A stretch of DNA of 64,000 nt from Streptomyces sp. NRRL S-31 (GCF_000718775.1 NZ_JOCB01000093.1:1-64000), one strand, 5' to 3'. Positions 25,505-34,209 are shown, counted from the stretch's first letter. The notes: generated by a model from the letters alone, not told the origin. Made by a program: numbers and translations.

Positions 25505-25810
25505 GCGGCTCGGTCCTTCCGTAGGGTCCGCGGCTCGGAGCGCGGGGCGAACTGCACCGGCCGGCCCCGGGAGGAGGGCACCGGGCCGGACGCCCGGAAG
25601 ACGCGGCACGCTGCGCCGGAGGCCGGGCCGGCGGGTGTCCGGACAGCGCATACCGTGCCTTCTCCAGGGCTCCGCTCGTACGCAACTCAGCGTATGGGGC
25701 GGCGGCTTGGGTTTCGTTAGCATGGAGTGCACACCCGGTTGGCAACGCGTCCACTCGGCGATGCGCCGATGCGGCAGGCCAGGGTCACTTGGGGCGGCGA
25801 GGAGGCGGCC
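25505..25810. other. Divergent intergenic region
   Basis: 306 bp between the membrane protein and the AraC gene. It must hold both promoters. I see no clear palindrome and no convincing gene. Confidence 0.4.
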
Positions 25811-26794
25811 ATGCTGAGCGAGACCGTGTTCCGGAGCGAGGACCTGCCGACGGCGGACCGGTTCGACCGCTGGCGTGACCTGATCGGCCGTACCCACGCG
25901 ACGCTGGAGCTGCGCAGCGACCACCAGGCGGATTTCCGCGCCTCCCAGCGGGTGTTGGACCTCGGCGCCGTGTCGGTGTGGCCGACCCATTTCCAGCCGG
26001 TGTGCTTCCGGCGCACTCCGAGGCTGATCAGACAGTCCGACCCCGAAGGACTGCACCTCTCACTGCCCTTGAGCGGAGCGCTCCGCACCGTCCGGGGCGA
26101 GGAGGAGGCCGTGCACCGTCCGGGCAGCCTGTGCGTCGTCGACACCTCGCGGCCCGTCGACGTCTACGGGGGCGACGACGCGAGGCCGCACACCGGCATC
26201 GGGCTTGAGGTCCCGAAGGCGATGCTGGCCCTGCCCCGGAACAAGGTCGACCGTGCGGCCCGGCTGAGCCTGTCCGCGCAAGACGGGTTCGGCGCCCTGC
26301 TGGCCCAGTTGCTCACCCAGTTGGCCCACGGCACCGGTTCCTACCAGCCGTCCGACGGACCGCGGCTCGGAGCGGTGGTGATCGACCTGCTGACCGGGCT
26401 CTTCGCCCACGTCGCGGAAGCCGGGAACGCGCTCGGCCCGGAAACCCGCCGCAGGACCCTGGTCCTGCGCATCCGTGCCTACGTCCACAGCCGTCTGCAC
26501 GACCCGCGGCTGACCCCGCGCGACATCGCCGCCGCCCACCACATCTCCGTCAGCTACCTGCACCGCCTCTTCCAGGACGAACAGGAGACGGTCGCGGCCT
26601 GGATCCGCCATCAGCGCCTGGAGCGGGCCCGCCGCGACCTCGCCGACCCGGCCCTGCGCGCCACCCCCGTCCACGCGGTCGCCGCCCGCTGGGGATTCCC
26701 CCGCGCCGCCGACTTCACCCGCGCCTTCCGCACGGCCTACGGCATGTCGCCCAGCGAGTACCGGGCGAACGCCTCGCCCCGGACGGACGCGTGA
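25811..26794 (+). CDS. AraC-family regulator
   Basis: 327 residues. N-terminal AraC_binding_2 domain (PF14525; SDPEGLHLSLPLSG, RPGSLCVVDTSRP) and an intact two-HTH AraC domain: LTPRDIAAAHHISVSYLHRL, then PVHAVAARWGFPRAADFTRA and AYGMSPSEYR. GGAGG sits eight bases before the ATG at 25811. It is a good reference for the deletion in the related regulator at 13619-14389. Its target is not evident; the cold-shock gene downstream is probably unrelated. Confidence 0.9.
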   Translation: MLSETVFRSEDLPTADRFDRWRDLIGRTHATLELRSDHQADFRASQRVLDLGAVSVWPTHFQPVCFRRTPRLIRQSDPEGLHLSLPLSGALRTVRGEEEAVHRPGSLCVVDTSRPVDVYGGDDARPHTGIGLEVPKAMLALPRNKVDRAARLSLSAQDGFGALLAQLLTQLAHGTGSYQPSDGPRLGAVVIDLLTGLFAHVAEAGNALGPETRRRTLVLRIRAYVHSRLHDPRLTPRDIAAAHHISVSYLHRLFQDEQETVAAWIRHQRLERARRDLADPALRATPVHAVAARWGFPRAADFTRAFRTAYGMSPSEYRANASPRTDA

Positions 26795-26973
26795 TTCCGG
26801 CGGGTCCGAGCCGGGCCGGCGGCTGCCCGGAACAACTCGCACGCATTTTGTGGGCGGATGATCGTATGAGGAGGCTCTGGTCGGGGTAGAACGGACGCCG
26901 GGCGTCTTTCCACAGCGGAAGACTCCCGTTACTCACTCCGGCCGGCACCCCCGGCAAGATCGAAGGACGCAGT

Positions 26974-27177
26974 ATGGCCAGCGGCACCGTGAAGTGGTTC
27001 AACTCCGAGAAGGGCTTCGGTTTCATCGCCCAGGACGGCGGCGGACCGGATGTCTTCGCCCACTACTCCAACATCTCCGGCAACGGGTACCGCGAGCTGG
27101 TGGAGGGCGAGCCGGTCACGTTCGACGTCACCCAGGGCCAGAAGGGCCCCCAGGCCGAGAACATCGTCCGCGGCTGA
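26974..27177 (+). CDS. csp: Cold-shock protein, CspA family
   Basis: 67-residue OB-fold nucleic-acid-binding protein. RNP1 (KGFGFIAQ) and RNP2 (DVFAHYSNI) motifs are both complete, in the usual order after [18 protein letters not shown] precedes the ATG. These proteins act as RNA chaperones or transcription antiterminators. The 180-bp leader has no gene. It is one of several paralogues expected in Streptomyces. Confidence 0.95.
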   Translation: MASGTVKWFNSEKGFGFIAQDGGGPDVFAHYSNISGNGYRELVEGEPVTFDVTQGQKGPQAENIVRG

Positions 27178-27223
27178 CGTCCTTCTCCGACCTCTGAAAA
27201 CCCGTGTAGAGTGGCATCACCGA

Positions 27224-27297
27224 CGCGGGGTGGAGCAGCTCGGTAGCTCGCTGGGCTCATAACCCAGAGGTCGCAGGTTCAAATCCTGTCCCCGCTA
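27224..27297 (+). tRNA. Initiator tRNA-fMet (CAT)
   Basis: Complete cloverleaf: acceptor CGCGGGG/CCCCGCT, D arm, anticodon stem CTGGG/CCCAG with loop CTCATAA (anticodon CAT at 27258-27260) and T arm GCAGG-TTCAAAT-CCTGT. The mismatched first acceptor pair (C1 with U72) and the three G-C pairs of the anticodon stem (GGG/CCC) mark it as the initiator, not the elongator. CCA is not encoded. Confidence 0.96.
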
Positions 27298-27958
27298 CGA
27301 AGGGTGTTCCACGCGAACACTCGATGCAGCGTTCACACAGCTCCCAGCACGGATCCGTCCGGGCTGGGAGCTGTGACGTATGCGGGCCACCGGGACCGCC
27401 AGGGCCACCCGGGGCCGCCGCCGGAGGCGGGGGACAGCCCGGAGGGCCTGGCCCAGGTGATGCGGCCGGTCTGGGGCGGGGCGGCTGTCCCGCCCGGCGA
27501 CCGGATCTTCCCGGGCGATTGCCTCCGCCGGCCTCGCGGTTCGCTTCCGCCGCGGACCGGATGTCGTCGTGGTCCGCCATGATCAGACGGAGTACGGCCT
27601 CCTCGTCGTGGTTGGCCTTGATGTTGTACTCCGCCCTGCCGTCCAGTGCCCGCAGCCGCTCGAGGAAGTCCTCCGCGCGCTCGGCGAGCACCGTGATCAC
27701 CGTCTCGTCGTCCGGGGAGGCGCTGCCGAACCGCATCGGCAGCACCACGCCGCCCGCTCCGGCCTCGTCCAGTACACGCTGGTGGGCGAGCAGGTCGCGG
27801 CGCTTGGGCCGGAGTCCCTCGGGGGCGTCACTGACGAGCGCGGCCAGCTCGCCCCGGCGCAGTACGCGTACCGGCCGCGCCGGGTCCCCGATGCCGTCCA
27901 GGTCCCGACCGAGGGGAGGGTGCGTGGCCCGGATGATGCCGTAGACGTACGTGCTCAT
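27257..27958 (-). pseudogene. gvpF: Truncated gas vesicle protein gvpF/gvpL
   Basis: The first about 137 residues are a clear GvpF/GvpL N-terminus (STYVYGIIRATHPPLGRDLD, VLPMRFGS, FLERLRALDGRAEYNIKA). After SAAEANREAGGG the sequence turns into Pro/Gly-rich junk and the frame runs through the terminator and antisense to the initiator tRNA before stopping at 27257. Full GvpF is about 250 residues, so the C-terminal domain has been deleted; real homology ends near 27547. AGGAGAGGGG precedes the ATG at 27958, immediately after gvpA. Probably non-functional. Confidence 0.78.
27336..27375 (+). terminator. Terminator downstream of tRNA-fMet
   Basis: A perfect 13-bp stem (CACAGCTCCCAGC against GCTGGGAGCTGTG) closes a 14-nt loop that contains a second palindrome, ACGGATCCGT. 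It is 38 bp after the tRNA. Confidence 0.8.
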
Positions 27959-27959
27959 C

Positions 27960-28355
27960 TCATTCCCCTCTCCTGCGGGCACGGTCGCCCTGACGCTCCC
28001 GGCCCTCCTCGCGTGCCTGCTGGAAGGCGTCGGAAATGGTCTCCGCGGCGCCGGACAGGGCTCCCTTGGTCTTGCCGCGGGCACCGGACTCCGTGAGCTT
28101 TCCGGTGAGCTCCGTGAGCCCGGCCGGCTTGCGCGGCCCCGCTTCCAGATCGAGGCGGTTGCACGCCTCGGCGAAGCGCAGATAGGTGTCCACGCTGGCG
28201 ACCACGACCCGTACGTCGATCTTGAGGATCTCGATCCCGACAAGGGAGACGCGCACGAACGCGTCGATCACCAGACCGCGGTCGAGAACGAGTTCCAGAA
28301 CGTCGTACAGGCCACTGGAACCACCGCCGCCGCCCTGCTGCGTCACCATGGTCAT
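27960..28355 (-). CDS. gvpA: Gas vesicle structural protein GvpA/GvpJ family
   Basis: 131 residues. The PF00741 core is complete: GLYDVLELVLDRGLVIDAFV, then RVSLVGIEILKIDVRVVVAS and TYLRFAEACNRLD, which forms the hydrophobic rib of the vesicle wall. A basic C-terminal extension of about 60 residues (ending RQGDRARRRGE) is typical for Streptomyces members. AAGGGG lies about ten bases before ATG 28355; two in-frame ATGs are possible. The rest of a gvp cluster (gvpO, G, K, S) is missing and the next gene is truncated, so vesicle formation from this locus alone is unlikely. Confidence 0.88.
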   Translation of the reverse strand: MTMVTQQGGGGGSSGLYDVLELVLDRGLVIDAFVRVSLVGIEILKIDVRVVVASVDTYLRFAEACNRLDLEAGPRKPAGLTELTGKLTESGARGKTKGALSGAAETISDAFQQAREEGRERQGDRARRRGE

Positions 28356-28716
28356 AGGGACCAACCCCTTGCCGTGAAATTACTGTGTGGTCCGCTGCCT
28401 TTCGCCACAACGAAGGCTCTGATGCGGGTAGCCCCGCCGTCGGCGGCCAAACGCCGGTACGCGACCGGCCGGCCGTCACGTAACGCAACGGACGCTGTCC
28501 CTGTGTGGCCGCCGCGAGCGGACGGAAGGAGTCGCCGCGGCTCGTACGGGCCGCGTTCCCGCGTTTGCGGGCCCATGGGCCCGGCGCCAGACTGGAAGGG
28601 GCCACTGGAATCTCGCGGCTCGCAGTCCACTTCCCGAACCGGCCTGAATCGCGGCTGAGTTCCTGCGCCCGTCGGCCGGCAGAGCCGCGGAACGGCGCGA
28701 AAGCGGGGTAACGGAA
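28356..28716. other. Divergent intergenic region
   Basis: 361 bp between gvpA and the LGFP-repeat gene. Contains a GGGCCCATGGGCCC palindrome (28570-28583). No gene is supported. Confidence 0.4.
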
Positions 28717-29274
28717 ATGGTGGACGTCATCGGCGCGATCAACGACAAGTGGCGCGCTTTGAACGCGGAGAACGGAGTTCTCGGGAGCCCTCTCGACATT
28801 GAGCGGCCGACGTTCGACGGCATCGGCAGGGCCCAGGATTTCCAGGGCGGGATCATCTCCTGGCATCCGAATACCGGAGCCTTCGCGACATGGGGGGACA
28901 TCCGGCAGAAATGGCTGAGTCTCGGAAGGGAACAGTACGGCTATCCGCTGACCGACGAGACCGGATGCCCGGACGGACTGGGCCGCTTCAACCATTTCCG
29001 GGCGTTGGGGCAATCGCCGGACAAGTCGATCTACTGGACTCCCCGGATCGGCCCCCATGCGGTGTACGGCGCGATTCGGGTCTTCTGGGCCGAGCACGGC
29101 TGGGAACTCGGTGAAGCCGGATATCCGATCACCGACGAGCGGAACGAGAACGGGGGGCCGAGGCGCATTCAGCAGTTCCAGCGGGGTGCGATCGTATGGG
29201 ATCCCGTCACTCGGAGAATATTTTTCAGCGCCTCCCACCCCATCGATGAACTTCATGGCGTCGGCGAGATGTAG
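28717..29274 (+). CDS. LGFP-repeat protein
   Basis: 185 residues made almost wholly of three LGFP-type repeats (PF08310). Each repeat has an IxxKWxxL segment followed by a G-[FY]-P/S-L-x-x-E turn and an FxxGxIxW strand: INDKWRALNAENGVLGSPLD, IRQKWLSLGREQYGYPLTDE and IRVFWAEHGWELGEAGYPIT. In actinobacteria such repeats usually sit on exported proteins and are thought to bind cell wall or glycans. Here there is no signal peptide, so the protein is either cytoplasmic or exported by an unusual route. GGGGTAACGGAA precedes the ATG. A strong hairpin follows. Confidence 0.82.
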   Translation: MVDVIGAINDKWRALNAENGVLGSPLDIERPTFDGIGRAQDFQGGIISWHPNTGAFATWGDIRQKWLSLGREQYGYPLTDETGCPDGLGRFNHFRALGQSPDKSIYWTPRIGPHAVYGAIRVFWAEHGWELGEAGYPITDERNENGGPRRIQQFQRGAIVWDPVTRRIFFSASHPIDELHGVGEM

Positions 29275-29377
29275 GAGGCAGAAGGTCCGCTCCGCCTCCT
29301 GGCGTCGGCTTTGTGCCTGATCGGGCGGACAAGTCCCAGGTCGTAGCGCGTGTCGCGCGATCCATGTGTCGGCGGGT

Positions 29378-29425
29378 GACCGCGGTGTGCGGGGTGGGGG
29401 GCGCTTCCACCCCGCACCCGCGGTC
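29378..29425 (+). terminator. Terminator after the LGFP gene
   Basis: Arms at 29378-29397 and 29407-29425 form a stem of about 19 bp with one bulge around a 9-nt loop. Confidence 0.75.
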
Positions 29426-29426
29426 A

Positions 29427-29446
29427 ATCGTGTTGATCATCACGAT
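29427..29446. promoter_or_regulatory. 20-bp palindrome upstream of acyl-CoA oxidase
   Basis: ATCGTGTTGATCATCACGAT is a near-perfect palindrome centred on TGATCA, 30 bp before the oxidase start. Two more TGATCA cores follow at about 29456 and 29475. Candidate operator array; the cognate regulator is not identified. Confidence 0.5.
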
Positions 29447-29475
29447 GTCGCGGAGTGATCATTTGATCTATCTTT

Positions 29476-31293
29476 ATGATCATGATTGACTCTCAACTTC
29501 CGTACTCTTCACAAATATCGGCCGACTTCGTTCGCATCCTGTTCGGTCCGGAAGCGGAGCGGATCCATGAACCCTGGCGGCGCCTCTTCGACGGGCCTCG
29601 GTTCGCCTTTGAGGAGGGCCTGAGCCGGCAGGAGCGGACCGCGCTTTCGTACGAGCGATTGCGAGTCGTCAACGCGGCTTTAAGGAATCCCGTCGGCCTG
29701 GCGTCGGACATCGAGTCGCTCACCGCGATGCACGAGTGGGCCGGAGTCGTGGACGCCGGTATGGCGACGATCGCGAGTATCCACTGGAATCTGCACATCG
29801 GCAGCCTGCTCGACCACGACCCCGGTGGGCTGGACTTGTACCCATATACCCGTATGGACAGGGTCGGTACCTTCCTCTGCACCGAGTTGGACCACGGCAA
29901 CGACGCCGCATCACTTGAGACGACCGCCACATTCGATCCCGAGACAAGCGGGTTCATTCTCGACACTCCGACCCCCGGCGCCTGCAAGTGGATGCCGAAC
30001 ACATCCGGTACCGGCGGTGCCAAGAACGCCGTCGTGGCGGCCCGCCTGCTGGTGGACGGCACCGACCACGGCGTCTTCCTCTTCCTCACCCCGCTCACCG
30101 ACGGCGACGGCCGGCATTACCCCGGCGTCGAGGTGCGTCCGCTCCCGCAGACCGCCGGCGCGCCCGTCGACCACTGCGCCACGTCCTTCCGCGGCGTCCG
30201 GCTCCCTTACGAAGCCATGCTCCAGGCGGAACACGGACGTCTGTCGCGGGACGGCACGTTCACCAGCACGCTGGGCAACCCGCGCAAGCGCTTCCTCAGG
30301 TCGGTCAGGCGCGTCCACGCCGGCAAGCTGTGCATGAGCGCCTACAGCCTCGGCGTGACGCGGCACGCCCTGGCCGTCGCCATGCGGTACTCCCACCGGC
30401 GGCTCACCTCGGGAATGACGACCGGCCGCAAGGTCTCCCTCATCGAGCACCGCAGCCACCACGCCCCGCTCCTCTCCGCGGTCGCCACCACCTACGCCGC
30501 GACGCTGTTGCACCGCGAGGTGGTGCGCCGGTGGACGAACGACGTGGAGGGCGAGCAGGAGGAGACCGAGCGTCTGGCGGCCGTCACCAAAGCCTGGATC
30601 ACCTGGCAGGCCAGGACGGTCATGACGGAATGCCGTGAGCGCTGCGGGGCACAGGGGCTCCTGCTGTCGAACGGCATCGCCTACCAACTGGCCGCGAACG
30701 AGGGCACCGTGACCGCCGAGGGCGACAACCGCGTCATCTGGGTGAAGGCGGCCGGCGAGATGCTGACCGGCGGGTTCACCCCGACGCCCGCTTCCGACCT
30801 GCCCGCCACCGGCCGCTCACTGGACGACTCACGGTACCTGCAGGAGCTGCTCACCGACATCGAGCGCGTCTGGCACGGCAGGGCCCGCAGCCGACTGCGC
30901 ACCGGACGCCGCGGCGACCCCCTCGCCCGCTGGAACGGAACCGTCACGCCGGCCCTGCAACTCGTCGAAGCCCATGTGCACCGCCTCGCCGCCCAGGCAC
31001 TGCTGGACGCCGCCGGCCAGGCGTCCGACCCCGGGGCACGGACCGTCCTTGAGCGGCTGCACCGTCTGTTCGCACTGCGCCAGGTGAAGGCGCACAGCGG
31101 CGACCTGCTGGCCGCGGGCCACATCACCGCGGACCACGTCCACCGGCTGCCCGACGCCGAAGAGGCCCTGATCGAAACCCTCGTGCCGTACGCCGCGCAG
31201 CTCACCGACGGCTTCGCCGTGCTGGAGGGCGTCATGGGCGAGCACCCGATGCTGCGCGCCCCGGCGCCCGTCGCCGAGATGGTGCCCGCGTAG
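29476..31293 (+). CDS. Acyl-CoA oxidase/dehydrogenase-like flavoprotein
   Basis: 605 residues, the length of peroxisomal-type acyl-CoA oxidases. The FAD-binding middle domain is visible (GTFLCTELDHGNDAASLETT, CKWMPNTSGTGGAKNAVVAA), followed by the helical C-terminal oxidase domain (AWITWQARTVMTECRERCGA, GIAYQLAANEGTVTAEGDN). It would introduce a 2,3-double bond into an acyl thioester. No Shine-Dalgarno sequence precedes ATG 29476 or the in-frame ATG 29482, so translation may be leaderless. The gene stands alone between two strong terminators. Homologues occur in gamma-butyrolactone and polyketide clusters of Streptomyces, but no partner is present here. Confidence 0.88.
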   Translation: MIMIDSQLPYSSQISADFVRILFGPEAERIHEPWRRLFDGPRFAFEEGLSRQERTALSYERLRVVNAALRNPVGLASDIESLTAMHEWAGVVDAGMATIASIHWNLHIGSLLDHDPGGLDLYPYTRMDRVGTFLCTELDHGNDAASLETTATFDPETSGFILDTPTPGACKWMPNTSGTGGAKNAVVAARLLVDGTDHGVFLFLTPLTDGDGRHYPGVEVRPLPQTAGAPVDHCATSFRGVRLPYEAMLQAEHGRLSRDGTFTSTLGNPRKRFLRSVRRVHAGKLCMSAYSLGVTRHALAVAMRYSHRRLTSGMTTGRKVSLIEHRSHHAPLLSAVATTYAATLLHREVVRRWTNDVEGEQEETERLAAVTKAWITWQARTVMTECRERCGAQGLLLSNGIAYQLAANEGTVTAEGDNRVIWVKAAGEMLTGGFTPTPASDLPATGRSLDDSRYLQELLTDIERVWHGRARSRLRTGRRGDPLARWNGTVTPALQLVEAHVHRLAAQALLDAAGQASDPGARTVLERLHRLFALRQVKAHSGDLLAAGHITADHVHRLPDAEEALIETLVPYAAQLTDGFAVLEGVMGEHPMLRAPAPVAEMVPA

Positions 31294-31353
31294 GGGGTTT
31301 CGTTTGGACCAGCCCGGGTCCGCGACGCCCGGCACGGCAAACGAACCCCCCTA
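31291..31353 (+). terminator. Terminator overlapping the acyl-CoA oxidase stop codon
   Basis: TAGGGGGTTTCGTTTG (beginning at the stop codon) pairs with CAAACGAACCCCCCTA, 15 of 16 positions, around a 31-nt loop that contains its own GC-rich hairpin. Confidence 0.75.
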
Positions 31354-31433
31354 GCCGAGCGGTCGTGACAGCCGCTCACCGGCGCTGCCGCCCGCCCGCG
31401 GCAGCGCCCCGCCGGCACCACTGGTACAGCGCA

Positions 31434-31456
31434 CGGTGCGGGGGGCGGGCGAAGCC
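31434..31456. repeat. Left half of split terminator, with 12-bp target duplication
   Basis: CGGTGCGGGGGGC followed by GGGCGAAGCC. The last 12 bases, GCGGGCGAAGCC, recur exactly at 36671-36682 and are followed there by CCCCGCACCG. Joining the two sides restores a perfect 13-bp hairpin with a 7-nt loop. Confidence 0.85.
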
Positions 31457-31470
31457 CAATGCAGTTGCTT

Positions 31471-32641
31471 TACTGACTTCGGCTCGTCAGGGTGAACGGT
31501 CTCGAAGCTTCTGAACCACCCGGTGCGGTGGCTGTATCTCGTGCGGTGTGAGGTAAGCGGATGGCGGCGGGCTGACCGCTGCGGGACGACGACGCCGGGA
31601 GACGGTGCGGATGCAGGTGGCCGAACTGTTCGAGCAGGACATGAAGCCGCTGGAGGTGGTACGGCGCCTGCGGGTGAGCCGGAAGTCGGCTTGCCGGTGG
31701 CGTCAGCTATGGCGTGACGGCGGTGCTCAGGCTCTGGGCTCACGCGGTGCGAGTGGCTCGCGATGCCGTTCGTCCCCGCGTTGCCTGGAGAGGCTTGCCG
31801 CGTATCTGGAGCAGGGGCCGGCGGCACATGGCTGGGTGGAGGACCAGGTGTGGACCGCTGCGAGGGTGGCCACGCTGATCGGCAGGAAGTTCCACGTCTC
31901 CTACAGCGTCTCGGGTGCCACGAGGCTGATGCTCCGGCTCGGCTTCAGCCCACAAGTCCCCGCACGGCGGGTTGCCGAGCGTGACGAGCAGGCCGTGACC
32001 ATGTGGAAGGAGGCGACCTCGGCGGAGGTAAAAGGGCCCGGGCGGCCTGCGGGGGATACATCTGCTTCTAGGACGAGGCAGGCTTCACCCGAAAGCCGCC
32101 CCGAGGACGTACCTGGGGCCGACGCGGCCGTACCCCGGTCGTGACGGTCAGCGGCCGACGCTCGGGACGCCTGTCGGTAGCCGGGCTGATCGCGATGCGG
32201 CCCGGCTCCCGGACCCGGCCGTGCCACCGCCTGCGCACCCACCCCTCGGCAAGAGCGGGCGCCGCAGCATGGGCGAGCGGGACTTTATCGCCCTGATCGA
32301 CGGCACCCATCAGCTCGTCAAGACGCCGATCGTGCTGGTCTGGGACCGCCTGAACACCCACGTCTCCCACGCCATACGTGAGTTGATCGCCGAGCGTGCA
32401 TGGCTGACGGTGTTCCTATGGCCCGCCTACTCACCCGACCTCAACCCCGTCGAGTGGGTATGGGCACACGTCAAACGCAGCCTGGCCAACCTCGCCGTCG
32501 TCACCCTCGACCGACTCGAAACCCTCGTACGCAACCGGCTCAGACGCCTTCAGTACCGACCCGGCACTCTCGACGGCTTCATAGCAGGCACCGCGCTGAC
32601 CCTCGACGATCCACCGTCGTCCTGAGCAGCCGAAGTCAGTA
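31471..32641 (+). mobile_element. IS630-family insertion sequence, degenerate
   Basis: About 1.17 kb. Ends TACTGACTTCGGCTCGTCAGG and the matching CCTGAGCAGCCGAAGTCAGTA form inverted repeats, and TA at both edges is the usual IS630 target duplication. It lies exactly at the left end of the larger island and its right end runs into the 3' end of tetR. The transposase is interrupted, so the copy is not autonomous. Confidence 0.82.
31548..32625 (+). pseudogene. IS630 transposase, frameshifted with in-frame stops
   Basis: N-terminal HTH part (EVVRRLRVSRKSACRWRQLW) and C-terminal DDE_3 part (LVWDRLNTHVS, LWPAYSPDLNPVEWVWAHVK) are in different frames. Between them the sequence reads ICF-stop-DEAGF, so a TAG falls next to the first catalytic Asp, and at least two frameshifts occur (near 32040 and 32240). 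The expected start MRY is MR-TAA at 31548. Inactive. Confidence 0.8.
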
Positions 32642-33319
32642 AAGACCAAGCTCAGCCCTGGCTAGGGTGCCCGCGATGAGGGTTGTCAGCATCTCGCGCA
32701 GGGTGGTGGTGAAGTCCATGCGCAGGGCGGCGAGTGAGGAATCAGCTTCATAGGCGGTGAGCATGGCGGCGGACGGCCGGGCATGGGTCCATACCGCGCC
32801 GCTGACCATGAAGGCATGGGCGCAGAACTGGTCGGCGTGGCTGCCGAGTTCGGGGAGGTACCGGCGGGCGAGTGCGGCCAGAGCGGCGACGTTGTCGATG
32901 GCTGCTCGTTTGTAGCGGGCGGCCACGTCCGCGGAGACGTTGTGCTCCAGGACGCCTGCCTGGGCGCTGAGCAGGTCGCACAGTACCCGGTGCTGTTCGA
33001 GGGAGTGTGCCAGGACGGCGGCGAACTCCTGGCCGCGCTGGATCGGTGGGGCGTCGGGGGTGATCGAGGCGGCGAGCTGTTCGGGGAGGGTGGAGGTCCA
33101 CTGCTTCCAGTCGTGGTCCAGCAGTTCCAGCAGGATGGCTTCGCGTGATTCGAAGTAGCGCAGCACGTTGGACTTCGCCAGGCCCACGTGCCGGCTCAGT
33201 TCGTTCAGGGTGAGCGCGGCCGCGGGCATCTCGTCGAGCATCGCCGCGGCGGTGTCGAGGATCGCCCGCCGCCGGATCTCGCGCTGTTCCTCGCTGCGTG
33301 CTCGTTGGAAGGTTGTCAT
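32636..33319 (-). CDS. TetR-family repressor
   Basis: 227 residues. N-terminal HTH: RRAILDTAAAMLDEMPAAAL, LTLNELSRHVGLAKSNVLRYF, then the ligand domain. The ATG at 33319 faces a divergent SDR gene across 131 bp holding three palindromic sites, so autoregulation and control of the SDR are very likely. The last codons and the stop (TAC TGA) come from the terminal repeat of the IS630 element, which inserted at the 3' end and replaced the original C-terminus by at most a few residues. Probably still functional. Confidence 0.9.
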   Translation of the reverse strand: MTTFQRARSEEQREIRRRAILDTAAAMLDEMPAAALTLNELSRHVGLAKSNVLRYFESREAILLELLDHDWKQWTSTLPEQLAASITPDAPPIQRGQEFAAVLAHSLEQHRVLCDLLSAQAGVLEHNVSADVAARYKRAAIDNVAALAALARRYLPELGSHADQFCAHAFMVSGAVWTHARPSAAMLTAYEADSSLAALRMDFTTTLREMLTTLIAGTLARAELGLY

Positions 33320-33332
33320 GCCCCCATCTTAC

Positions 33333-33400
33333 AGACCGACGGTCTTTTGACATCAGGCCGACGGTCTCTTAACGTGGAGACCACAAGAGACCGCCGGTCT
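33333..33400. promoter_or_regulatory. Three TetR operators between tetR and SDR
   Basis: AGACCGACGGTCT (33333-33345), AGGCCGACGGTCT (33355-33367) and AGACCGCCGGTCT (33388-33400). The first and third are perfect 6-bp palindromes with a one-base centre; the middle one has one mismatch. Starts are spaced 22 and 33 bp, that is two and three helical turns, so bound dimers would sit on one face of the DNA. Confidence 0.8.
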
Positions 33401-33450
33401 GATCGGGATCGTCGGCTGTGGTTACTTGCATGTGAAAGAGGTCCATCGTC

Positions 33451-34209
33451 ATGAGCGTTTCCAGCGTCGCCCTGGTCACCGGAGCCACCGCCGGCATCGG
33501 CAAGGAAACCAGCCTTGCTCTGGCCCGCGAGGGCTACGCCGTCGTCGTCTCCGGCCGCCGCAAGGAAGCGGGCGAAGCCGTCGTCCGCGAGATCCGCGAC
33601 AACGGCGGGGAAGCCGTTTTCATCGCCGTCGACGTCGACTCCGAAGAGTCCGTCGCCGCCCTGGTCGCCAGCACCGTCGAGCGCTACGGCCGGCTCGATG
33701 TCGCGGTCAACAACGCCGGGGTCTCCCTCGACGCCGGCCGCATGGCCGACGAGCCCACCAGCCGCTTCCAGCAGATGCTCACCACGAACGTGCTCGGTGT
33801 CTTCTGGAGCATGAAGTACCAGATCCAGCAGATGCTGGCCCAGGACACCCCCGGCGGCTCCATCATCAACCTGGCCTCGATCGCGGGCCTCGGCGGCATG
33901 CGCCACGCGGCCAACTACTCCGCCACCAAGCACGCCGTGGTCGGCCTGACCAAGTCCGCCGCGCTGGAGTACGCCACCGACGGCATCCGCATCAACGGGG
34001 TCGCCCCCGCCGCGATCAAGACCGACATCCTCAACGCCGCCATTGAGGCCGGCACCTGGGACGAGGCCTCTATCGCCGCCCTCCAGCCGGTCAACCGGAT
34101 GGGCCGCCCTACCGAGGTCGCCGAAGCCATCACCTGGCTCGCCTCGTCGGCCGCGTCCTTCGTCACCGGAACCATCCTCAACGTCGACGGCGGCTACAAG
34201 GCCCAGTAA
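33451..34209 (+). CDS. Short-chain dehydrogenase/reductase
   Basis: 252-residue classical SDR. Cofactor motif TGATAGIGKET near residue 11, NNAG (DVAVNNAG), the catalytic Ser in NLASIAG, and Y-x-x-x-K (YSATK). RR at the second strand (SGRRKE) suggests NADP(H). C-terminus GTILNVDGGYKAQ is family-typical. AAAGAGG precedes the ATG. It is divergent from tetR and likely induced when the repressor binds its ligand, perhaps the SDR substrate. Known tetR/SDR pairs act on xenobiotic or ketone reduction; the substrate here cannot be told. Confidence 0.92.
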   Translation: MSVSSVALVTGATAGIGKETSLALAREGYAVVVSGRRKEAGEAVVREIRDNGGEAVFIAVDVDSEESVAALVASTVERYGRLDVAVNNAGVSLDAGRMADEPTSRFQQMLTTNVLGVFWSMKYQIQQMLAQDTPGGSIINLASIAGLGGMRHAANYSATKHAVVGLTKSAALEYATDGIRINGVAPAAIKTDILNAAIEAGTWDEASIAALQPVNRMGRPTEVAEAITWLASSAASFVTGTILNVDGGYKAQ

